Assembly: GCF_000417875.1 (NCBI RefSeq)
Contig: NW_006920874.1
Location: 502,594 to 566,593 of the forward strand
Direction of reading: 5' to 3'
Length of the DNA: 64,000 bases
From: Pseudozyma flocculosa PF-1
Lineage: Eukaryota > Basidiomycota > Ustilaginomycetes > Ustilaginales > Ustilaginaceae
In this document: piece by piece, positions 10,451 to 19,236 of the stretch
Position numbering within the stretch: the stretch's first letter is position 1
Layout: each line of letters starts with the position of its first letter
The notes under the pieces: generated by a model
Told to the model about the DNA's origin: nothing
Databases searched by the model: none
The model's input: the letters and a program-made list of their open reading frames with translations, nothing else
Program-made: the position numbers and the translations under genes

Positions 10451-12436
10451 ATGTCTGCCACCAACTCTCCCGCCGCCGCCCCGGCCGAGGCCGTCCCGGT
10501 CAACTCCACCCCTGCCGAGCAGCCGGCTGCCAGCAGCAACGACTCTACCCCCAACACCTCGCTCTACGTCGGCGAGCTCGACCCTGCCGTCACCGAGGCC
10601 ATGCTGTTCGAGATCTTCAACATGATTGGCCCCGTCGCCAGCATCCGTGTCTGCCGTGACGCCGTCACCCGCCGCTCCCTCGGCTACGCCTATGTCAACT
10701 TCCTCAACTCGGCCGACGGCGAGCGCGCCCTCGAGCAGCTCAACTACTCGCTCATCCGCGGCCGCCCCTGCCGCATCATGTGGTCCCAGCGCGACCCCGC
10801 CCTCCGTCGCACCGGCCAGGGCAACATCTTCATCAAGAACCTCGACGGCAACATTGACAACAAGGCCCTCCACGACACCTTTGCTGCCTTCGGCAACATC
10901 CTCTCGTGCAAGGTCGCTGTCGGCGAGAACGGAAGCCTCGGCTACGGCTTCGTCCACTACGAGACCGCCGAGGCTGCCGATGCCGCCATCAAGCACGTCA
11001 ACGGCATGCTGCTCAACGACAAGAAGGTCTACGTCGGTCACCACATCCCCAAGAAGGAGCGCATCGCCAAGATCGAGGAGGCTCGCTCCAAGTTCACCAA
11101 CGTCTACTGCAAGAACATTGACCTCGAGGTGACGCAGGAGCAGTTCGAGGAGCTCTTCACCAAGTTCGGCGAGGTCACCTCGTGCGTCCTCTCGGTCGAC
11201 GACGAGGGCAAGAGCCGCGGCTTCGGCTTCGTCAACTTTGCCAAGCACGACGATGCGCAGAAGGCCGTCGACGAGCTCAACGACTCCGACTTCCACGGCC
11301 AGAAGCTCTTTGTCGCCCGCGCCCAGAAGAAGTCGGAGCGCGAGGAGGAGCTGCGGAGGTCGTACGAGGCCGCCAAGAACGAGAAGCTGTCGCAGTACCA
11401 GGGCGTCAACCTCTACCTCAAGAACATCCCCGAGTCGTACGACGACGAGCGCCTGCGCGAGGAGTTTGCCCCCTTCGGCACCATCACCTCGTGCAAGATC
11501 ATGCGCGCTCCCTCGGGCGTCTCGCGCGGCTTCGGCTTCGTCTGCTACTCGGCCCCCGATGAGGCCAACAAGGCCGTCGCCGAGATGAACGGCAAGATGC
11601 TCGACAATCGACCTCTGTACGTCGCCCTCGCCCAGCGCAAGGACGTCCGTCGCCAGCAGCTCGAGGCGCAGATCATGCAGCGCAACCAGCTTCGCCTCCA
11701 GCAGCAGGCCGCTGCTCAGGGCATGGGCTACCCCGGCCCGGGCATGTACTACCCGCAGCCTGGCTTCCCTGGCCAGCCCGGCGGCATGGTCCCGCGCCCG
11801 CGCTACGCTCCGGCCGGCATGATGCCCCAGGGCATGCCCATGGCCCCCTACGGCCAGCGGCGCCCGCCCAGTTCCCCGCTGGCATGATGCCCCAGGGCGT
11901 AATAACTTCGTATAGCATACATNNNNNNNNNNNNNNNNNNNNAGTTCCCCGCTGGCATGATGCCCCAGGGCTACCGTCCCCCTCGCCCCCCGCGCGGTGG
12001 ACCCAGCGCCGCCGGCCCTGCTCCCCCGGCCGGTGCCCGCCCTCCGGCTGGCGTCAACGGCGCTCCTCGCGGCCAGCCCATTCCCGGCCAGCCTATGCCG
12101 CCCCGCGGTGCCGCTGGCCGCCCCGCCGGTATGCCCGAGGTTGGTCAGCCCACCCTGACGGCCGCCGCGCTCGCCAAGGCTAGCCCCGAGGAGCAGAAGC
12201 AGATGCTCGGCGAGGCCATCTACCCCAAGATCAGCGCCACCCAGCCCGAGCTCGCCGGCAAGCTGACCGGCATGATCCTCGAGCTGCCCGTCACGGAGCT
12301 GCTCCACCTGCTCGAGGAGAACGAGGCGCTCGACGCCAAGGTCAACGAGGCCCTCCAGGTTCTCAAGGAGTTCGAGACCGCCGAGGAGCCCGCTGGTGCC
12401 GACGCCGGTGCCGCCGAGGAGAAGACCGAGGCCTAA
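10451..12436 (+). CDS. PAB1: Polyadenylate-binding protein, interrupted by assembly gap and frameshift
   Basis: The frame from 10451 encodes four RRMs: about residues 36-114 ([20 protein letters not shown]), 124-200 ([20 protein letters not shown]), 217-293 ([20 protein letters not shown]) and 319-396 ([20 protein letters not shown]), with RNP1 motifs such as GYGFVHY and GFGFVNF. A Pro/Met/Gly linker follows. It runs into a false stop at 11885-11887 and a 20-N gap. The C-terminal MLLE/PABC domain continues after the gap in another frame ([26 protein letters not shown] ... [19 protein letters not shown]). Pab1 binds poly(A) tails in cytoplasmic mRNPs. Removing the linker/duplication and allowing one missing C gives about 637 residues, the usual PABP length. 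The break is therefore judged technical. Confidence 0.93.
11898..11922. other. Sequencing linker remnant containing half a loxP site
   Basis: The 25 bases before the N run start CGTA and contain the loxP arm ATAACTTCGTATA followed by the spacer GCATACAT. From memory this matches the start of the loxP linker used in 454 Titanium Cre-lox paired-end libraries. It abuts the gap directly, so it is library contamination and not genomic. Confidence 0.9.
11923..11942. other. Assembly gap (20 N) inside PAB1
   Basis: Twenty Ns. The 29 bases at 11870-11898 recur exactly at 11943-11971 on the other side, so the two contig ends overlap and the gap has no real length. Confidence 0.95.
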
Positions 12437-13411
12437 ATTATCGCGGTCCCCCTCCTCCCATTTCGACCGTACGATTGAGAGGCGGTCCGTCTCATCCTCT
12501 TTCCGACGTCGCAACCATCCCGGCCCCCCTCGCGCTGGCACCCTCACCCGCCCTCTGGAGTCTTCAGGGTCACGGCATCGAGCAAGCAGCAGCGCAGGCC
12601 GACTTGCTTTTCTTGTTGGCCTGCACGCGCGCATTCTCTCTTTTCTCTTGGGCTCCCGTCGCATGTAATATTTGTTTTCCACTTCACGCCTTGCTCGATG
12701 GCCCACGTTCCCCCCCTTCCTCTTTTCCGCTCGTTTGAGCCGGAGGCGGAGGGGGGTCGTGCGACTCGACGGGCGGGAGGGGTGGTTAACAGCGCAGGGT
12801 CGGCTTGGTTGGTTGGATGGACCGCGGGAGGAGGAGGTGGCTTGGAGGGAGAATGAAGGAAGTAGGAGGCGGGGGAGGAACGCCCATCGAAGCGTCGGTC
12901 AAGGCAACCGTCGATCTGGACCCATCGCTTTCAACACCCACCGTCGTCACGTCAGGGAGGAGATTCAAAAAAAACCTGGTCATCTTTCGGTGGTGCTGGC
13001 GATAGCAGCGGTCGTGCCCGTCTCGCTCGGGCCGGTTCCCCCCCCCATCTTCGGTCGGTTCCTCTTCATGGCGCCCCTTTCCCCCCTCGTCTCTGCTGCC
13101 ATCCCCTGCTTGCCTACCATTTCATCGCTTTCTTTCGACTCAGCCACCCCATCGACCTTTCTGTTTGTGTCCTGAGCCCGCTCGGTGTGTAGCCTCTGCT
13201 CGGGCGCGTCTAGGAGCGGAGAGGAACGACGCTTCGAGCGGTCGTCGGACGGATTAAGAGATGGTAGAGTAAGGCGACGCCGGGCGCGGGATACAAGTAC
13301 AGGGACACGAGGAGAGAGAGTAGCAGCGGCGATGGCGGGTAGCGGCGGCTCTGTTAGCAATGCGCCGGAGCGAGAAGGAGAGAGGGAACGGGTCGACTGC
13401 CGAGTCACACT
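12437..13411. other. Convergent 3' region PAB1 / TOP2
   Basis: 975 bp between two stop codons on opposite strands. ATGTAATATTTGTTTTC near 12663-12679 is an AT-rich spot suited to 3'-end formation of PAB1. No gene recognised. Confidence 0.5.
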
Positions 13412-16400
13412 TCAGTAGGCGTCTTCGTCGTCGTCGTCGTCCGAGTCGAGCTTGTACGACGCCTTGCGGGCCGTGGCGCGAGCGCGGCCGGTGCGCCTGG
13501 GCAGCGAGGCGACGCTGTCGTCGACGTCCTGCGACATTGAGACGTCGTCGTCGTCGTCTGACAAGTCCTTGGCGGCCTTCTGTGCCAAGCGACATCGAGC
13601 AAGAGATCAGAAACGGTTCTCGGTCAGCGTCCAGTGTTTGCGCTTGCTCGCAGCGTCGAGGGGCCCACACATGTTTGCCAGTCCGTACGTACCTTCTTCG
13701 ATGCGGCGGTGGTGGCGGCCTTGCCCTTCTTGGCGCCCGCGGCTCCGACGACCCTCTTGGCGGAGGCGGCCTTGCTCTTGGGCGCGGGCAGCATCAGCTC
13801 GTCGTCGTCGCTGTCGCTCAGCGAGTAGGTCTGTGCCTTGGCCTTGGCCTTGGTCGCGGCGGCCGCCGCCGTCGAAGACGTCGAGGCGGACCTCGACGCG
13901 GACCCGGATGTCTTGGCCGCCTTGGCGTTCTTGGCGAGCGTCGAGGGCTTGCGGAACAGCGGGGCAAGCTTGGTGTCGTCGCCGTCGCTGCCATCGTCGT
14001 CGCTGACGAGCGATAGCGGCGTGGCGCTCTTGCTCTTCTTGGCCGGCGGCGGGCTCTCGGACTTGGGCTTCGACTTGACCGTCGTCGACGTCGTCGAGGG
14101 CGCGGCTCCGATGGCGGCAAGGTCGTCGTCATCGAGGGTGGCCGAGGCTGCCGTCCTCTTCTTGGGGCTGGGCTTCGACCTGGGCTTGGCGGACGCGGCG
14201 GTGGCCGCCTTCTTGCGCGCCGCCGCAGTCGACGGCTTGAAGTCGTCCTCGCTGTCGTCGCCGTCGTCGATGAGCAGGCCGTCGTCGTCGTCGTCCGAGT
14301 CCTTCAGGACCTTGCGCGCCGCCGCCCCGCTCTTGGCGCCCTTCTTGGTCTTGGCGGCGGCGGCGGCCTTGCCCTTCTTGCCCGAGTGCATCGACGTCTT
14401 CTTGGCGTGGCGGGTCTCGTCCTCGGCGAGCACCTTCTCCCACTCCTCCTCAAAGGCGTGCAGATCCTCGTCCCACAGGTTCTGGGGCGTCCTGCCGAGG
14501 AGGACCTTGATCTCGTCCTCCTTGACGTCGCGCTCCTGCAGCAGCTTGTCGACCTTCTCCTTGGTGAGGTTGTAGATCTGCATCGAGAGCAGGTAGTCAA
14601 AGTCCGAATCCGGACCGACCTCCTCCTCGGTCTGCTCCGCCTCGTCGCCCTGGTCGGCCTCGGCGGCCACCTTGGGCTTGACGACCTTGGGGATGGGCTT
14701 GAACTCCTTCTTGCGCAGGTCGACGACGATGTCGGCCTTTTTGCGGTTCGAGACGATCAGTTCGCGCGAGATGATCATCTGGATAAAGCGCGCCTGGTTC
14801 GACAGGCGGTCGTACTGGGCCTTGAGCGTGTCGATGAGGTGGTCCTTGCGCTTCTGGTAGTAGCTCAGCCGGATCATGTAGAAGTCCTCGAGGATCTCTT
14901 CGGGCGAGGCGTACTTCTTGATCTTGCCGTCGCTGTCAAAGAGGACCATGTTGGCCGTCGAGATGGTGTTGGACAGCTTGAAGAAGGCCTCGACGCCCTT
15001 TTCGGCTATCTCCTGCTGGCCCTTGGCGTTGAGCTCGACGACAAAGTGGACCGAGCGCTCGGTGTGGTACTCGCGGTACTCGCGCACTGTGGCGGGGATC
15101 TTGTCGGTGCCGGCGACGCGCTCCTCGAGGCTGGCCTTGTACGAGTCGGTCCAGACGCGGATGGGCAGCTCGGTGATCTCGTAGGTCTTTTCGTCGATCT
15201 GTGTGACGATGCCGCTGACCTTGAACTTGTCCGGCTGCACCTGCTCGATCTCGCCGGTGAAGCCGCGGAACCATGGCTTCATGGGCACCATCTCCTCGCC
15301 GGCCATGCGCCTGCGCAGGTTGGCGATCACGTCCGAGGGGTTGTAGTTGGGCACCGAGGAGCTCCAGCCGGTGCCGATGCCCTCGGAGCCGTTGAGGAGG
15401 ACCTGGGGCACGACGGGCACGTACCACTCGGGCTCGATCGACTGGCCGTCTTCGTCGAGGTAGTTGAGCAGCTTCTCGTCGGACGGGTGGTAGAGGGCGC
15501 GGGTGATGCTCGGCACGTTGGTATAAATGTAACGGGCCGAGGCAGCATCCTTGCCGCCCGCCGCGCGCGTACCGAACTGTCCGTTGGGCATGAGCAGGTT
15601 GACGTTGTTGCTGCCGACAAAGTCCTGGGCCAGGCCGGTGATGGTCATGTACAGGCTCTGCTCGCCGTGGTGGTAGGCGGTGTGCTCGGAGACGTAACCG
15701 CCGAGCTGCTGCACCTTGATCTCCTGCCTGAGGTTGCGCCTGTAGCAGGCGTAGAGGATCTTGCGCTGGCCCGGCTTGAAGCCGTCAACCATCGAGGGGA
15801 TCGAGCGGATGTTGTCGGCCATCGAGAAGAGGATGAGCTCCTTGTTGACAAAGTCGGCGATCGGCAGCTTCTCGATGTTGTAGTCGAGGTAAGTGCCCGG
15901 ACGGAACTGGCGGAGCCACTCCTTGCGGTCGTCGGCCTTCTTCTTGTTGAAGGCGAGGTCGATCAGCTCGCGGTCGCCCGGCTTGGTGGTGTCAAAGGGG
16001 ATGCGGTGCTTGGCCATGTTGTTGAAGTAGGTCTTGGCGTCGGCCGAGGTCGAGGTGCCGAGACCCTTGAAGTACTTGATCTGCCAGCCTGCACCGCGGT
16101 TGTTCTCCTCCTTCCAGCGATAGTACTCGGGCAGCGTGAAGAACGAGAGGGTGCGCTTGGCGTTCTTCTTGTGCGTCACGCGGATGATGGGCGTGATGAA
16201 CTCGACGAGGAAGTTGGGCAGGCGCAGCAGCGACGGGTAGAAGTAGTCGAGGAAGTTGATCAGCAGGCCCTTGATGTGGGAGCCGTCGTGGTCCTGGTCG
16301 GCCATGATCATGATGCTGCCGTAGCGGAGGCTGGTGATGTCCATGTACTGCTTGCCGTGCTGGAGGCCGAGGATCTCCTTGATCGCCTTGATCTCGGCGT

Positions 16401-18267
16401 TCTTCATGATCTGCTCGTGGCCGGCGTCGCGGACGTTGAGCATCTTTCCTCGGAGCGGGAAGACGCCAAAGTTGTCACGGCCGATCTCGGAGAGGCCCTG
16501 GATGGCGAGCGCCTTGGCCGAGTCTCCCTCGGTGAGGATCAGGGTGCACTCGTGGCCCTTGCGCGTGCCGGCGTTGTTGGCGTCCTCGAGCTTGGCGATG
16601 CCCGTGATCCGGGTGCGCTTGTGGCCGTCGGTCTTCTTCATCGCCTGCTCCTGCTTGAACTTGGCAAACGACAGGATGTTGTCGACCACGCCCGACTTGA
16701 TGACCTTCTTTGCGAACTCGTCAGTGAGCGTCCACTTGCTGCCAAACGCGCTCTGCTTGAGCGTCAGCGTCTCCTTGGTCTGGCCGTCGAAGGTGGGGTT
16801 GACAATCTGGCAATTGACAAACACCCAGAGCTGCTGTCGGACCTGGTGCGGCTTGACCGGCCCGTTCTTCTTGTCCTTCTTGACGTGGTCGATGAGGCGG
16901 TTGACGACCTGGTCGGCGACGTGGTCGACATGCTTGCCTCCCTTGATGGTGGCGATGTTGTTGACGAACGACACCTGGCGGAATTGGCCGTCGGACACGG
17001 CGAAGGCGACTTCCCACGTCCTGCCCTTGTCGGTGACGGCCTCGTAGATGATCGTCTGCTTGGACTTGGCCGCCGCGCCGCCCGCGGCGTCGCCGTCGGC
17101 CTCGCCCTTGGGGCCATCGCTCAGCTCGTTGATCGCCGAGACATACATCTCGACGTACTGCTTGAAGTTCTTGACCTTGAGACGCTCGCCGTTGAGGACG
17201 ACCTTGATGCCCTGGACGGTGCCGGCCATGTCGTAGACCCGCTTCATCATCAGCGCCTCGATGTCGCCGTCCATCGAGTCCATGCCGAAACGCTTCAGGT
17301 CGGGCTTGAAGGTGATGCACGTGTACTCCTCCTTGCGCGAGTTTTTGAGGATCTTGGGCTTGCCCTTGGTGTGCATGTTGTCCGAGAAGGTCTGTTTGTA
17401 CTTCTGCTCCGACTTGCGGTCGGCCGTCTCGACAGTGAACTCGGTCGAGTAGATGTTGGCCAGCTTGGCGCCGTAGCCGTTGCGTCCTCCGGTTACCTTG
17501 GCCTCGTCGTCGTCGTAATTGGACGACGTCAGCAAGTTGCCAAAGATGAGCTCGGGGATGTAGATCTTCTCCTTGGAGTGCATCTCGATCGGGATGCCCG
17601 CGCCGTTGTTCCACACCGAGATGGTGCCTGCCGCGCGGTCGATGTCGACCTTGAGCGTGTCCATCGACGGGTCGCGCACCTTGTTGTCTGCGGCGTTGAC
17701 CAGGATCTCGTCAAAGATCTTGTAGAAGCCAGGCACGTACGTCGTCTCCCTGCACAAAAAGACGCGCAACAGCGGGCGAGGGTTGGGATATCAAAGCATG
17801 ATCAGCCTCGCTGACGACATCTTTACGATGGGCGCCGTGGGCGCGGGACCGGCAACTCACCTGTACTCCATCTGCTTCTTTTCCGCGTCATAGACCCACA
17901 GCGGCTCCGTGTGCTTCTCTACGCTCCCGATGTAAGTGTCTGGGCGTTTGAGGACATGCTCGAGCTGGGAGAGCTTCTGATAGGTGTCGGAGGCGCTCTT
18001 CCCATTGGCGGCCTTCTTTGGCGGGGGGGCCTGGAACGATGCCTCGGCGTCGCTGACGACCATGCTGGCATCGGGATCCGAGACGCCGCCATTGCTGTCG
18101 CGCTTGGCCAGCGGCTTCTTCTTTGGCTTTGCAGCCGCCGTCGCCGCCGAGCCCGCCTTGGCCTTTGTCGTGGCTGCCTTTGTCGTCTTCTTCTTGGGGG
18201 GCGAGGAGGGCTCAAAGGCGTCAGAGGCGCCGTCGTAGACGTCGTAGGCGTCCGTGTCGGAGTCCAT
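13412..18267 (-). CDS. TOP2: DNA topoisomerase II
   Basis: Three exons, complement(17861..18267), (13693..17749) and (13412..13579), total 4632 nt, 1543 residues. The order is that of eukaryotic Top2: an acidic/basic N-terminal extension, GHKL ATPase (NNGAGIPIEMHSKEKIY, GGRNGYGAKLANIYS), Toprim (EGDSAKALA near residue 542, DQDHDGSHIKG), the winged-helix cleavage domain with catalytic Tyr in ASARYIYTNVPSITRALYHP (Tyr ~876), a coiled coil, and a Lys/Ser/Asp-rich tail ending LDSDDDDDEDAY. The enzyme passes one duplex through another to untangle chromosomes. Splice sites are ACAG/GTGAGT...TTTGTGCAG and AAG/GTACGT...GGCACAG. The N-terminal extension (~90 residues) is longer than in yeast. Long open frames on the opposite strand are shadows. 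Confidence 0.96.
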
Positions 18268-19236
18268 GGTGTGCTTGAAGCGGCTCGACGGCCGTGTCTC
18301 GGCCTGAGCAGGAAAGGTGTGAGGTAGCCGAGAAAGCGAGGCTCGCCGCGGCGCGAGGAGGGGGCTCGGACGTGGAGCGTGGGTATATGAGCGGGACGCA
18401 GGCGGTGAAAGAGGCGAGCGGCTGAGGACGGCGGTCCGAGTCGGTCGGCTGAGAGGAGATGTGGCGAAGGGGGAGGGGAAGAGGCCGCGAATGAGGGCGG
18501 AAGCGGAAGCCCTGGGGGGAGGAATGGTGGCGTGAATCAAGAGGCTCGCCGTCCTCGTCCGGTGCGGCAAGGTGGCGAGGGGAATGAGAGTGAGGCGGGT
18601 GATTTGGGCAGGGCGGCTTGCTCGCCTGGCCGTCGTCGAGGCGTGTTTGTCGGAAAGTGGTTTGATTGGTGGGTGGTCGGGACGAAGGGCAAGCCGAGGC
18701 AGGCGTAGCCGGCGCCAGAACGCGCGCGTGCGGTGTTGCTCTCTCTCGGCGAGCCAGAGGCAAGCAAGGCTCGGCCAGGCTAGGCAGGCGGCCATCAAGA
18801 TTTTCGCTTCGCCCAAAAAGTCAACACGCCCGCCCCTCCGCCCGCAGAGGCTCAGGCCCAGGCATCGAAAGTCAAGCTCGGCCTGCCTGGCTTTTCCCCT
18901 GCTGGCGTGCAGGCGACGCGACGCCGACGCTGGGCGAGCCGCAGGCCCACGACCAACCCCGCCTCCGCCCGCAGCCAGCAGTCCCTGCCAGCGGCAGAGA
19001 GATCACGTGTGGCTCAGCGGTTCCTCCTCGTTCCCGCTGTCCTCCTTCGATGAAATATGACCACGCCGCTTCGACGCTCGTTCGTGGACATCGACAGGAT
19101 GATGCGTTGCAGGCAGACTGAAAGCGGGTGATGTTGGTACATGGCGAGATACGGACGAGAGAGGTGACAAGGGAACCGCGAACGGCCAGGACCGGCTCAT
19201 GCCCATCTGGCATCGAGCCCCGCGCGCTGGCCAGAC
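18268..19236. promoter_or_regulatory. TOP2 upstream region / SerRS 3' region
   Basis: 969 bp. GCCAGGC-type words occur at about 18766-18794, roughly 500 bp upstream of the TOP2 ATG. No gene recognised. Confidence 0.4.

Noticed and set aside
11898..11922. loxP site as evidence of an engineered strain or a natural recombination site
   Set aside because: Only half a site is present, with linker bases on its outer side, against an N gap with duplicated flanks; a library linker explains it fully.
10316..12706. 796-codon minus-strand frame across PAB1
   Set aside because: Antisense shadow of PAB1 that even reads through the N gap; no independent support.
14386..17814. 1142-codon open frame on the + strand opposite TOP2
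   Set aside because: It is the antisense shadow of a clear topoisomerase II gene in high-GC DNA; its Leu/Val/Asp/Gly-rich translation has no domain and mirrors TOP2 codon bias.
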